DNA of 64,000 nucleotides from Motiliproteus sp965230185 (GTDB lineage: Bacteria; Pseudomonadota; Gammaproteobacteria; Pseudomonadales; Balneatricaceae), in contig OZ245995.1 in NCBI GenBank assembly GCA_965230185.1, positions 2,294,001 through 2,358,000 of the forward strand, in the 5' to 3' direction. The position numbers and the translations under genes were made by a program. A model generated the notes under the pieces. It made no database searches and was not told where the DNA came from. It saw nothing but the letters and a program-made list of their open reading frames with translations. Positions 43,758 through 52,153 of this stretch are shown here, piece after piece; positions within the stretch are counted from its first letter, which is position 1, and the number at the start of each line of letters is the position of its first letter.

Positions 43758-46700
43758 TCAGTGGTGATCATCACCCAGTGACAGCAGGGTGGCGTTGCCG
43801 CCCACTGCGGTGGTGTTGATGGTCAGGGTGCGTTCGGTGGCGAACCGCAGCAGGTAGTGCGGGCCACCGGCCTTGGGACCGGTGCCGGACAGGCCACGAC
43901 CGCCGAAGGGCTGAACGCCGACCATGGCGCCGATCTGGTTACGGTTGACGTAGGCATTGCCGACCCGAATACGGCTGACGATATAATCCGCGGTCTTCTC
44001 GTTGCGGCTGTGGATGCCCAGAGTCAGACCGAAACCGGAGCCGTTCACCTCGTCGATAACCTTATCCAGCCCACTGGCCCTGTAGCGAACGATATGGAGG
44101 ATCGGGCCGAAGTTCTCGCCCTTGAGCTGATCCATGGAATCGATCTCGAAAGCGGTGGGGGCGACAAACTGGCCCTTGTCGCAGCCAGTCGGCAGTTCCA
44201 CCTCCGCCACCAGCTTACCGGTCCCTTTCAATTCGTCGATATGGGCCTGCAGCCGGCGACAGGCTTCGGCGTCGATCACCGGACCCACATCGGTCTTCAT
44301 ATCGCCGGGATGACCGATGGTCAGTTCCGCCATGGCGCCTTTGATCAGTTCGTACATCCGTGGTGCCACATCGTCCTGGATATAGAGGACCCGCAGTGCC
44401 GAGCAGCGCTGACCGGCACTGGTAAAGCTGGACTGGACCACGTCGGCCACCACCTGTTCCGGCAGGGCGGTGCTGTCCACCAGCATGGCGTTCTGACCGC
44501 CGGTCTCGGCGATAAAGGTGGCAATCGCGCCGTCCCGCGCCGCCAGGGTGCGGTTGATGCGCTGGGCGGTGGCGGTGGAGCCGGTAAAGCAGACCCCCGC
44601 GACCCGGTTGTCGCTGCACAGGGCGTTACCGACCACGGCGCCCTGACCGGGCAGCAGCTGGATGGCGCCGGCCGGTACGCCGGCTTCCAGCATTAGCTCG
44701 ATGGCGCGGTGGGCGACCAGTGAGGTCTGTTCCGCCGGCTTGGCGATCACGGTGTTACCGGCGGCCAGTGCCGCGGTGATCTGACCGAGGAAGATCGCCA
44801 GCGGGAAGTTCCAGGGGCTGATGCAGACAAACACGCCACGGCCTTCCAGCTGCAGCTGGTTGGATTCGCCGGTGGGGCCGGGCAGGGTGATCGGCTCGCC
44901 GAACTTCTGCCGGGCCTGATCGGCGTAGTAGCGGCAGAAATCCACCGCTTCACGGACTTCGTCGATACCGTCCTGCAGGCTCTTGCCCGCTTCCCGGGTG
45001 CAGAGCGAGATCATCTCGGCGCGGTGTTTTTCCAGCAGCACGGCCAGCTTATCCAGGCTGGCGGCACGGACCTCGACGTCGGTGTTGTTCCAGCCGACGA
45101 AGGCTCTGTCGGCAATGGCGATCGCCTCCCGGCACAGGTCCTCTTCCGCCCAGTAGCAGGTGCCCACCGTCTGGCTGTTATCGAAGGGGCTGGAGACACT
45201 GTACTCGCCGCCGTCCCTGATGGTTTCGCCGTTGATCAGCGGACCGCCTTCCCAGCGGCGGTCGTCATAGAGTCGGATCCCATCCAGCAGACTCTGACGC
45301 TGCTCGCGGATATTGAGGTTGACGCCCTCGGAGTTGAGGCGGCCATTCTCCAGGATCTGTGTCGGCAGCGGAATGCGGTCGTTGGACAGCGACCGGTGCT
45401 GAGTCAGTTGCAGGGCCGGGTGGTGAACCAGCTCCGAGACCGGAGTCTGGGCATCCACCAGCCGGTGTACAAAGGAGGAGTTGGCGCCGTTCTCCAGCAG
45501 CCGCCGTACCAGGTAGGGCAGCAGGTCCTTATGGGCGCCGACCGGCGCATAGATCCGGCAGTTCTGGCCGCTCTTATCCAGCACGTTGTCGTAAAGGGCG
45601 TCGCCCATGCCGTGCAGGCGCTGGAATTCGTAATGGTCCTTGCCGGCTTCCTGCAGATAGTCGCCGGTTTCCGCCATGGTCATAATGCTGGCGACGGTGT
45701 GGGCGTTGTGACTGGCGAATTGCGGATAGATCTGCTGCCGGGCCAGCGGGCTGAGCAGGAAGCGGGCACAGGCCAGATAGGAGGTGTCGGTACCCTCTTT
45801 ACGGGTAAATACCGGGTAGCCGGTCAGGCCCATCTCCTGGGCGTGTTTGATCTCGCTGTCCCAGTAAGCACCCTTGACCAGACGTACCGGGATCTCGTCG
45901 CCCTGCATTTTTGCCAGTCGTACCAGCCAGCACAGTACCGGCAGGGCGCGCTTGGAGTAGGCCTGGACCACCAGCCCGAACTGGCCCCAGCCCTGACAAC
46001 AGGGATCGTTGTAGACGCTGCGGAACAGATCCAGCGACAGCTCCAGTCGATCCATCTCTTCGGCATCGATGGTGATACCCACTTCCAGTTTGCGGGCGCG
46101 GATTGCCAGCTCCTTGACCCGGGCCACCAGTTCGGTCAGCACCCGATCACGGTTGGCTTCTTCATAGCGGGGATGCAGCGCCGACAGCTTGATGGAGATG
46201 GTCGGTCGCGGAGCGTCGCCGTCGCGCTTGCTGTTGCCGACGTTGTCGATGGCACGCAGGTAATCGTCGAAATACTTGTCGGCATCGGCGGCGGTAAAGG
46301 CGGCCTCGCCGAGCATATCATAGGAGTAGGTGTAACCCTTTTTTCGGCAGTCGGAGCCGTTATCGATCGCTTCGTCGATATCGCGCCCCAGCACGAACTG
46401 CTTGCCCATGATCTTCATGGCCTGGTACATGGCCTTGCGGATCATCGGCTCGCCGCACTTGTTGACCAGTCGCTTCAGCAGGTTGTTGGGATTGCCGTCC
46501 ATATCCTTGTCGAGGCTGACCACCTTACCGGTCAGCATCAGACCCCAGGTGGAGGCGTTGACCAGCACCGAATCGCTCTGCTTCAGGTGCTGTTTCCAGT
46601 TGGCGCCGGCCAGCTTGTCGCGGATCAGGGCGTCGGCGGTGCGGGCGTCGGGAATCCGCATAAGCGCCTCGGCCAGGCACATCAGGATAATGCCTTCTTC

Positions 46701-46955
46701 GTTTTCGAGGCTGTACTCCTGCAGCAGCTTGTCGATGCTGTGCAGGGCGTTGTTGTTGGCGCGGACATCCTCCACCTGCTCACTGGCGCGGCGGGTAATC
46801 TCGCTCAGTTCGGCGTCGGTGGGTGTGGCCAGCGCCAGCAGTTCCTGCAGATAGCTGTCTTCGTCGACCAGGTAGTTATGGGTAATACTCTGTTCCAGAG
46901 TGGCAAGATCCTGGTTGAGAAAATCGCCTTTTAATACATCGCTCGCTTTAAACAT
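43758..46955 (-). CDS. putA: Bifunctional proline dehydrogenase/P5C dehydrogenase PutA, no RHH domain
   Basis: A 1065-residue enzyme that oxidises proline to glutamate. The N-terminal half is the FAD-dependent proline dehydrogenase barrel (VRLVKGAYWDSEIKHAQ, RKEGTDTSYLACARFLL). The second half is the NAD-dependent aldehyde dehydrogenase with PWNFPLAIFLGQ, FTGSTATAQRI and the catalytic Cys in GQRCSALR. It starts directly with the helical arm and lacks the roughly 50-residue ribbon-helix-helix DNA-binding domain and the C-terminal extension of the 1320-residue E. coli protein, so it cannot repress its own gene. Another regulator must act. putP follows. Confidence 0.96.
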   Translation of the reverse strand: MFKASDVLKGDFLNQDLATLEQSITHNYLVDEDSYLQELLALATPTDAELSEITRRASEQVEDVRANNNALHSIDKLLQEYSLENEEGIILMCLAEALMRIPDARTADALIRDKLAGANWKQHLKQSDSVLVNASTWGLMLTGKVVSLDKDMDGNPNNLLKRLVNKCGEPMIRKAMYQAMKIMGKQFVLGRDIDEAIDNGSDCRKKGYTYSYDMLGEAAFTAADADKYFDDYLRAIDNVGNSKRDGDAPRPTISIKLSALHPRYEEANRDRVLTELVARVKELAIRARKLEVGITIDAEEMDRLELSLDLFRSVYNDPCCQGWGQFGLVVQAYSKRALPVLCWLVRLAKMQGDEIPVRLVKGAYWDSEIKHAQEMGLTGYPVFTRKEGTDTSYLACARFLLSPLARQQIYPQFASHNAHTVASIMTMAETGDYLQEAGKDHYEFQRLHGMGDALYDNVLDKSGQNCRIYAPVGAHKDLLPYLVRRLLENGANSSFVHRLVDAQTPVSELVHHPALQLTQHRSLSNDRIPLPTQILENGRLNSEGVNLNIREQRQSLLDGIRLYDDRRWEGGPLINGETIRDGGEYSVSSPFDNSQTVGTCYWAEEDLCREAIAIADRAFVGWNNTDVEVRAASLDKLAVLLEKHRAEMISLCTREAGKSLQDGIDEVREAVDFCRYYADQARQKFGEPITLPGPTGESNQLQLEGRGVFVCISPWNFPLAIFLGQITAALAAGNTVIAKPAEQTSLVAHRAIELMLEAGVPAGAIQLLPGQGAVVGNALCSDNRVAGVCFTGSTATAQRINRTLAARDGAIATFIAETGGQNAMLVDSTALPEQVVADVVQSSFTSAGQRCSALRVLYIQDDVAPRMYELIKGAMAELTIGHPGDMKTDVGPVIDAEACRRLQAHIDELKGTGKLVAEVELPTGCDKGQFVAPTAFEIDSMDQLKGENFGPILHIVRYRASGLDKVIDEVNGSGFGLTLGIHSRNEKTADYIVSRIRVGNAYVNRNQIGAMVGVQPFGGRGLSGTGPKAGGPHYLLRFATERTLTINTTAVGGNATLLSLGDDHH

Positions 46956-47569
46956 ATGCTGTGCACCCCGTGACAGTGGTGTGATCGTCTGTCAGACGCG
47001 TCGATCTTGTTAGAAATCAGGCCTGACTAGGAGCGCTGAGCGCCTTATTACAGAGACAGGCCGGCCATGAACGGCCACTTTACGGGTAACGGCGATGGTT
47101 GATCTTTCACAAAGCTACGGTTGTTTTGTAAAAAACTCCGGAAGTGTAAAAAGCTCTGATCGGGGCAGGCTGGTGGGAGGTAGAGCTGCCGGGAAGGAAT
47201 TTGCGGACGCCATTTTTTCGGATTGAAACAGCGGATACGGCTCAGGTATGCTCCGAGGATGGGCATATGCAGAATCACTGATAGAATCTGTGCCCCACCA
47301 TAAATTGCGAATTGATGGAGAAAAGGACATGGACGTCAGAGCGCTTACGCAAACTCTTCCCGGGACACGCTCGTGTCCGTCTGTTACAGATATTGTGAAA
47401 GATTCACGTTTTATGCGATCTGCTGATTAGTCTGAAAACTAAGCCTTCCTTATCAGGATGTTACAGCGCTGTTGGAGGGACGTACCAGAATATGGTGCAT
47501 TCACGTTAATAATTGTTATGAGGCCGAAGGCCCCTTAAACAGACTGTTACACATCTAGGGAGGGATGCA
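46956..47569. other. Intergenic region between putA and the cassette array
   Basis: About 610 bases. The part next to putA should contain its promoter. From about 47450 the composition becomes AT-rich and a partial attC-like sequence appears. A 33-codon frame at 47329 with AAAAGG upstream was seen but is not convincing. Confidence 0.5.
47515..47552 (+). repeat. attC right-half remnant at array left edge
   Basis: GTTATGA (47515-47521), a GGCC-GAA-GGCC hairpin, then CCCCTTAAACAGACTGTTAC resembles the right half of an attC (CCCCTTA...GCGTTA). No matching left arm is evident, so it is an inferred remnant. Confidence 0.4.
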
Positions 47570-48235
47570 GTGAGTAGTTGGAATCTCGATGCTCTTAGGA
47601 AATTTGTGGAATCTAGCAGCGAAGAAAAAGAGGACCACCTTGAGCGCATAAATTCAGTCGCTAGAGCAATTGATATTTATCGCTATCACTTATCGCAAGC
47701 AAAAGATGCTATAGATAGAATTGTACCATCAACCGATCTAGAGGCCATGCAGTTGGTGTTGCCTCAGGAAGAAAAGCGAGCAGATCTATGGAAAGAGAAA
47801 CTGGTAATTCAGGCTAACACTCAGGCTGCAATCCATAGTGCTCGCGCTATTCATGACTTATTTGCACAACTATTGAACGGATTGTTACTTTCGCCTTCAA
47901 TTCCCGTTCAATTATGCGATATTGGTAAAGTCGAAAGAAAGCTAGAGTCATCAGAGATTAAAGACCATATAAGGCAGTTTCTAGAATCTAAAGAATACGT
48001 ATACATAAATGGCTTTGTTAATACTATAAAGCATCGAAGCCTAGTACCATTTGGTGCGCATGTCTCTTTTGAAACTGGAGAAAGTGGAGTTAGATTTAGA
48101 AAGTTCGCTTATGGAAACTCCCGCTTTGAGGCTCTTTGGGCAGAAGATGTTTTAAAACTATCTTTGTCGGTTAAAAGTTATGTCGTTACAGCAGGTGTAA
48201 TGCTAAATGAGCAACTTGGGGTACACGATGTGTAA
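47570..48235 (+). CDS. Cassette 1: unknown soluble protein
   Basis: A 221-residue protein of no recognised family, AT-rich compared with the chromosome. It is mostly helical and charged at the start (ESSSEEKEDHLERIN), with a middle region rich in aliphatic residues and no signal or membrane segment. It begins with GTG preceded by GGGAGGGA. The TAA stop lies within the attC left arm, as is usual in cassettes. Confidence 0.75.
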   Translation: MSSWNLDALRKFVESSSEEKEDHLERINSVARAIDIYRYHLSQAKDAIDRIVPSTDLEAMQLVLPQEEKRADLWKEKLVIQANTQAAIHSARAIHDLFAQLLNGLLLSPSIPVQLCDIGKVERKLESSEIKDHIRQFLESKEYVYINGFVNTIKHRSLVPFGAHVSFETGESGVRFRKFAYGNSRFEALWAEDVLKLSLSVKSYVVTAGVMLNEQLGVHDV

Positions 48236-48307
48236 CAAGGTTAACCAGAGGGAACGCCTACTCGCCGCTTCGCTCTGTTCCGGCGTCCCCTGCTACAAGC
48301 GTTATGT
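48233..48307 (+). repeat. attC site 1
   Basis: Left arm TAACAAGG, an internal imperfect pairing (GGAACGCC and GGCGTCCCC), and right core GCGTTATG. It spans about 75 bases and joins cassettes 1 and 2. Confidence 0.75.
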
Positions 48308-48339
48308 GAATAAATACATCAACTGAAGAGATAGATTTT

Positions 48340-48555
48340 ATGAAAGAAGATCGAGATATAGAGAAAGGGTATTCAACCTCGGAATTCGTTGCTAAGTTAA
48401 GACGTTTGGCTGATGCATTGGAGTCAGGAGGCAAGTTTGAAATACAAATAGCCGGTGAGCGAATCTATGTTCCGGTTCGTGCTATTTACAACATCGAGCA
48501 TGAAAGAGAAGGCTCTGAAGAAGAAATTGAATTTCAAATAAAGTGGTCAAATTAA
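48340..48555 (+). CDS. Cassette 2: amphi-Trp domain protein
   Basis: A 71-residue protein that is almost entirely one amphi-Trp domain: FVAKLRRLADALESGGKFEIQIAGERIYVP and a final EEEIEFQIKWSN with the single Trp near the end. The domain is small and of unknown biochemical role. AAGAG precedes the ATG. It lies between attC sites 1 and 2. Confidence 0.8.
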   Translation: MKEDRDIEKGYSTSEFVAKLRRLADALESGGKFEIQIAGERIYVPVRAIYNIEHEREGSEEEIEFQIKWSN

Positions 48556-48561
48556 ATCACA

Positions 48562-48643
48562 TAACCAACAAATCAAAGATCGCCCACAAAGAAACGTGGG
48601 CTGGGCCGTCGCTACGCTCCGGCCCTTTATTTAGGCGTTATGT
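48562..48643 (+). repeat. attC site 2
   Basis: Left arm TAACCAACAAA, internal GGGCTGGGCCG with CGGCCC, right core GGCGTTATGT. About 82 bases. Joins cassettes 2 and 3. Confidence 0.75.
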
Positions 48644-48661
48644 TTCTGAGAGCTACGTCTC

Positions 48662-48952
48662 ATGCGATTAGGATGTTCCGAAGAACAATTGGCCAAAGCA
48701 TTCCGCTACTTCTTACAGCCGTTTACCTTATATCTTTTGGCCGCAGTGTGTTGGGTGTGGCTTTCAGGTGAGCCTAACATCAGGAGTCAAAGCCATTTAG
48801 CATTTGTTGGCGTTACAATTTTTAGTGCCCATTGGGGGCTGCTCTCACCATGTGCGTATGCCCAAGGATGGAAGTATAAGTTATGGGTTTACATTATTCC
48901 CTTACTGGTTGGTGCAGTGGGAATCGTCTCAATGTACGTAGGTGCTAAGTGA
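48662..48952 (+). CDS. Cassette 3: small membrane protein, unknown
   Basis: A 96-residue protein with about three hydrophobic segments (PFTLYLLAAVCWVWL, LAFVGVTIFSAHWGLL and VYIIPLLVGAVGIVSMYV). No family recognised. It lies between attC sites 2 and 3 and is AT-rich. Confidence 0.7.
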   Translation: MRLGCSEEQLAKAFRYFLQPFTLYLLAAVCWVWLSGEPNIRSQSHLAFVGVTIFSAHWGLLSPCAYAQGWKYKLWVYIIPLLVGAVGIVSMYVGAK

Positions 48953-48956
48953 AATA

Positions 48957-49046
48957 TAACAAGGTGGTCAATTTTGTTCCGGGCTTTCAGCCCTCCACTG
49001 GACTGACCAAGCTACACTTGGCCAGCCCATTACCACGACGTCGTGC
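48957..49046 (+). repeat. attC site 3, core mutated
   Basis: Left arm TAACAAGGTGGTCAA with a matching CTGACCA, and right end reading GTCGTGC (49040-49046) where GTTATGC would be expected, two transitions. About 90 bases. Confidence 0.6.
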
Positions 49047-49061
49047 GTCAAAGGAGGAAAG

Positions 49062-49559
49062 ATGAAAAATCAGGGAAAGCTGTTCTTCTTCTGTGGCAAG
49101 ATGGGAGCGGGTAAGTCTACAAAATCCAAGGTCGTGGCTGCCGAAAATAATGCAGTATTAATATCAGAAGATGAGTGGTTAGCAGAGCACTTTTCTAGCC
49201 AAATCCATTCGTTTGACGACTACATAAAGTATTCAAACCTCATCAAACCTTTTGTCAGAAATCACGTTCAATGCCTTTTGAATATAGGGGCAAATGTCGT
49301 CATGGACTTTCCAGCAAACACCATGAAGCAAAGGTTATGGTTTTTATCACTTTGCTCCGAACTTGGCTGTGACCACGAGCTTCTATATATTGATTTAACT
49401 GACGAGCAGTGTTTGTCTCAAATTGAAAAGCGTCGCCTTGAGCAGCCAGAAAGAGCACATTTTGATACGGAGGCAGTGTTTCATCACGTAACACAGTTTT
49501 TTGAGCCTCCTGGCGCTAGTGAAGGTTTAAACATAGTGCTTGCGGAAGGAAACGCATAG
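49062..49559 (+). CDS. Cassette 4: P-loop kinase-like ATP-binding protein
   Basis: A 165-residue protein of the AAA/zeta-kinase-like P-loop class. Walker A is GKMGAGKST (about 12-20); a DxxxA-type second motif may be MDFPANT. The rest is a small mixed fold of the kind seen in phosphotransferases acting on small molecules or in zeta-like toxins. No substrate can be assigned. AAAGGAGGAAAG gives a strong ribosome site. It is a typical cassette-borne gene. Confidence 0.78.
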   Translation: MKNQGKLFFFCGKMGAGKSTKSKVVAAENNAVLISEDEWLAEHFSSQIHSFDDYIKYSNLIKPFVRNHVQCLLNIGANVVMDFPANTMKQRLWFLSLCSELGCDHELLYIDLTDEQCLSQIEKRRLEQPERAHFDTEAVFHHVTQFFEPPGASEGLNIVLAEGNA

Positions 49560-49630
49560 CAAAGCGTTTAAGAGTGATTCTCACGCCTGGCGGTTTCAGT
49601 TTAAAGTTTGGTTTTTATGTTTTTGGCACG
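49557..49630 (+). repeat. attC site 4, left half only (Vibrio-repeat-like)
   Basis: TAGCAAAGCGTTTAAGAG, then GTGATTCTCACGCC and a T/G-rich run resemble the left half of Vibrio-type attC sites. No matching right half with GCGTTA is visible to about 49700, so the site seems truncated. Confidence 0.55.
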
Positions 49631-49829
49631 ATGGTTCAGGTGACCTGCTACCCAACTTCCGGACCACGGCTTGTGGCTCGTGAGAATACAATCGGGCAGC
49701 TGCTTTCGACGGATTCAGAAAGATGTGATTCCTCGCGTGGATAACCCGTTTTGCTTCAATGAGCATGAGATTCGTGACCCCCACCAGCTGCTAAGCTTTA
49801 AGCTCGAATCGGCCAGAAAGGAGCCAGCC

Positions 49830-50246
49830 ATGAACGAAGATAGCAATGTTGCCGTGCTCAGAGAGGCGTATCAGCTATGGAGTGACAATAAGGAGAGGGC
49901 TTTCGAACACTGGATGGGGCTGATGGCCGACGATGTTAAGCTGGAGTCGATTGCCGATGGCGCTGCCGGGCTGGAGTTTTCACGCTGCTGTAGCTGTAAA
50001 GACGATGTACTGCGCTACTTCCTGGAGCTGGCCGAGACCTGGGAGATGCTTGATTTCAGGGTTGATGAATTTGTCGCGCAGGGAGATCGTGTGGTGGCTC
50101 TGGGCCGTTGCAGCTGGAGAAACCGCAACACAGGCAGAATCCTGGAGACGCCCAAGGCTGACATTATCAGAATGCGGGACTCGAAAATCGTTGAGTTTTA
50201 CGAGTTCTACGATACTGCTAAGGCGATAGCGGCGGCACAACCGTAA
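49830..50246 (+). CDS. SnoaL/NTF2-like protein
   Basis: A 138-residue protein with the cone-shaped NTF2-like fold pattern: an N-terminal helix (VAVLREAYQLW), LMADDVKLESIADG, a long helix, then strands ending in DIIRMRDSKIVEFYEFYDTAKA. The family includes polyketide cyclases and many proteins with no known reaction; the activity cannot be assigned. GC composition returns to that of the chromosome. AAAGGAG precedes the ATG. Confidence 0.85.
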   Translation: MNEDSNVAVLREAYQLWSDNKERAFEHWMGLMADDVKLESIADGAAGLEFSRCCSCKDDVLRYFLELAETWEMLDFRVDEFVAQGDRVVALGRCSWRNRNTGRILETPKADIIRMRDSKIVEFYEFYDTAKAIAAAQP

Positions 50247-50270
50247 GACCTTGCTGCGATACCCCTGAAC

Positions 50271-50305
50271 GCCTGTCAGGCTTTATGCAGAATGGCCTGA
50301 CAGGC
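50271..50305. terminator. Hairpin after the NTF2-like gene
   Basis: GCCTGTCAGGC and GCCTGACAGGC form perfect 11-base arms around a 13-base loop, 24 bases after the stop. No T-run. Confidence 0.45.
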
Positions 50306-50350
50306 CGAGTCGTGATCCGGCCGTTATATTCCCGCCCCAAAGGAGGATCT

Positions 50351-51160
50351 GTGACACTGAAGAACGGATTGTTTGCCTTGCTTCTGACGGCAACCTCGCT
50401 GTGTGCGGTCGCAGAACCCGTTTCGATTGAATCCATCGTCGATGCGCCACAGTACAGTGCGACTATTAACGGCTTCTTCGAACGACCGGAGGGCGAGGGG
50501 CCCTTCCCGGCAGTCGTGCTGATGCACGGTTGTAGCGGGTTGACCCGGACTGCTCTGAAGGGGCTGGAGGGTCATGCCGGCTTTCTGCGCGATCAGGGTT
50601 TTGCAACGCTGATTCTGGACAGTTTTTCCGCCCGGGATAAAACCGGCGGGGTGGTCTGTACCAGCAATGCAGAGCTGCAGGCCGCATGGTACTACCGTCA
50701 GTTCGATGCCTTTCACGGGCTGGAGTTTCTGCAATCTCAGCCGGCCGTCGATGGCGGAAATATTTATCTGATCGGGCAGAGCCAGGGTGGCAGTGTCGCC
50801 CTGGGGGCCTCAATCGGTGCCGGACCGGAGCAGTTCCCCTCAAAGCCTCGGTTCCGAGCCATTGTGGCCTACTATCCCTGGTGTGGCGCGCTGCCGGTGT
50901 GGCCTGCCGAAATAGCGTCGCCATTGCTGGTACTCGGAGCCGGCCGCGATGACTGGGTAGCGCCGGATTATTGCGTTAATGCCCGGGAGCGGGTCCGTGG
51001 AGCGCCTTATGATGTGGTGGTTTATCAGGATGCCCACCATGGCTTCGATCTGCCGATCGGAGAAATAAAATATGCCGGCCATACCCTGGTGGGTAGTGCG
51101 GCCGCCAGGGCGGACAGCCGGCAGCAGATCCTGCGCTGGTTTGCCAGGCATAGAAAATAG
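50351..51160 (+). CDS. Dienelactone-hydrolase-like alpha/beta hydrolase, secreted
   Basis: A 269-residue hydrolase with a signal peptide (LFALLLTATSLCAVAEP). The fold's nucleophile is in GQSQGG, the acid in GAGRDDWVAP, and the histidine in YQDAHHGFD, giving a complete Ser-Asp-His triad. The oxyanion region reads LMHGCSGLTRT. Family members hydrolyse lactones or esters; the substrate is unknown. The GTG at 50351 follows GGAGGA. A VOC-family gene follows. Confidence 0.85.
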   Translation: MTLKNGLFALLLTATSLCAVAEPVSIESIVDAPQYSATINGFFERPEGEGPFPAVVLMHGCSGLTRTALKGLEGHAGFLRDQGFATLILDSFSARDKTGGVVCTSNAELQAAWYYRQFDAFHGLEFLQSQPAVDGGNIYLIGQSQGGSVALGASIGAGPEQFPSKPRFRAIVAYYPWCGALPVWPAEIASPLLVLGAGRDDWVAPDYCVNARERVRGAPYDVVVYQDAHHGFDLPIGEIKYAGHTLVGSAAARADSRQQILRWFARHRK

Positions 51161-51187
51161 CCGTCGCTGGAACAGAGGATTGGCACC

Positions 51188-51592
51188 ATGTTTAAAGTGG
51201 CAGCTATCGATCATATTGTGCTGAGAACCACCCGCCTCAATGAGATGCTGGATTTCTACAGCGGCGTGCTGGGGTGTGTGGTCGAGCGACAGACCCCGGC
51301 CGAAACCGGGCTGACCCAGCTGCGGGCGGGCAGTGCGCTGATCGATCTGGTGACGGTCGACAGCCGGCTGGGGCGGATGGGCGGCGGGGCGCCGACCGCC
51401 ACCGAAAACAATGTCGATCATTTCTGCCTGCAACTGATGCCGATCTCGGAAGCCGACATCAGGGCGCATCTGCAGGCCAGTGGCGTTGAAGTCGGTGAGT
51501 TTGATGATCGCTACGGCGCTCAGGGCATGGGGCGATCGCTCTATGTCAGGGACCCCGAGGGCAACACCGTTGAGCTGAGGTCGCAGCTGTAA
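51188..51592 (+). CDS. VOC-family (glyoxalase/bleomycin-resistance fold) protein
   Basis: A 134-residue protein with two beta-alpha-beta-beta-beta repeats. It opens with IDHIVLRTTRLNEMLDFYSGVLGC and ends with SLYVRDPEGNTVELR, the typical metal-ligand His and Glu positions of the vicinal oxygen chelate family. Reaction unknown (glyoxalase, dioxygenase or resistance protein). It follows the hydrolase gene after 27 bases, so the two may work together. Confidence 0.9.
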   Translation: MFKVAAIDHIVLRTTRLNEMLDFYSGVLGCVVERQTPAETGLTQLRAGSALIDLVTVDSRLGRMGGGAPTATENNVDHFCLQLMPISEADIRAHLQASGVEVGEFDDRYGAQGMGRSLYVRDPEGNTVELRSQL

Positions 51593-51674
51593 ACCGGGGG
51601 GCGACAGTTGCCGGGGGGCTCTAGCCGAGACGATATCGACCGGCAGCCAGTAGCGAAAGAGTCCCGGAAGCCGG

Positions 51675-52043
51675 TCAGCCCAGGCTTCTGATCCAGATAA
51701 ACAGCATTCTGACCGTGATGCCCAGCGCCGTCGCCGTGGTCGCCAGGAACACCAGCGCCAGCAGCCAGTACCAGCTGCGGTGCAGACGACGGCGGAGGCG
51801 CAAAAAGAAACCGGCATCCGATTCCGCTCGCGGTGGCACCGCCGTGAAATTCACGATAAAGGCGTAGCCGCTGAGCGACCACAGCAGGCCGGTTGCCGAC
51901 AGCAGCAGATACTGATCGTCGCCGCTGCCGGGTTCGCCGAACAGGGTGATGGCCAGCAGCAGCGGAAACAGCACGCAGCCGGCCAGCGCCAGATAGCGAA
52001 GCGGGCGGGCGGATAGGGCCAGGCGTTGCAGATGGTCAATCAT
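51675..52043 (-). CDS. Small membrane protein, unknown
   Basis: A 122-residue protein with three predicted membrane helices (LALAGCVLFPLLLAITLF, YLLLSATGLLWSLSGYAFIV and WLLALVFLATTATALGITV). No family recognised. The ATG at 52043 follows AGGAAGAAA; an in-frame start at 52061 is possible. Confidence 0.7.
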   Translation of the reverse strand: MIDHLQRLALSARPLRYLALAGCVLFPLLLAITLFGEPGSGDDQYLLLSATGLLWSLSGYAFIVNFTAVPPRAESDAGFFLRLRRRLHRSWYWLLALVFLATTATALGITVRMLFIWIRSLG

Positions 52044-52153
52044 TGATTTCTTCCTGAACATTTTTCTGAGATTTCTTCCAAACAGCCGTGGCCGTTATTC
52101 TGCCCCGGGCCGCCGGCTGGATACCACCCGGTGCGTATCGGAGTTCGGTGGTC

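Larger units (their letters stand above)
47515..49630 (+). mobile_element. Integron cassette array without integrase (CALIN)
   Basis: Four short genes, all rightward and clearly more AT-rich than the flanks, each followed by an attC-like site. The sites show the TAAC... left arm and G-C-G-T-T-A-T-G right core (48233-48307, 48562-48643), a degenerate one (48957-49046), and a truncated Vibrio-type left half (49557 on). A right-half remnant lies before the first gene (47515-47552). No integrase or attI is seen in the window. Gene cassettes are moved by site-specific recombination at attC. Confidence 0.8.

Noticed and set aside
45024..46934. Long open frame opposite putA (over 600 codons)
   Set aside because: It is an antisense shadow caused by GC-rich codon use; putA has full domain support on the other strand.
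47329..47430. 33-codon frame with AAAAGG upstream before the cassette array
   Set aside because: Too short, no family, and near a composition boundary; left as intergenic.
46956..49830. Integron integrase or attI
   Set aside because: No tyrosine-recombinase gene or resembling frame was found on either strand in the window.
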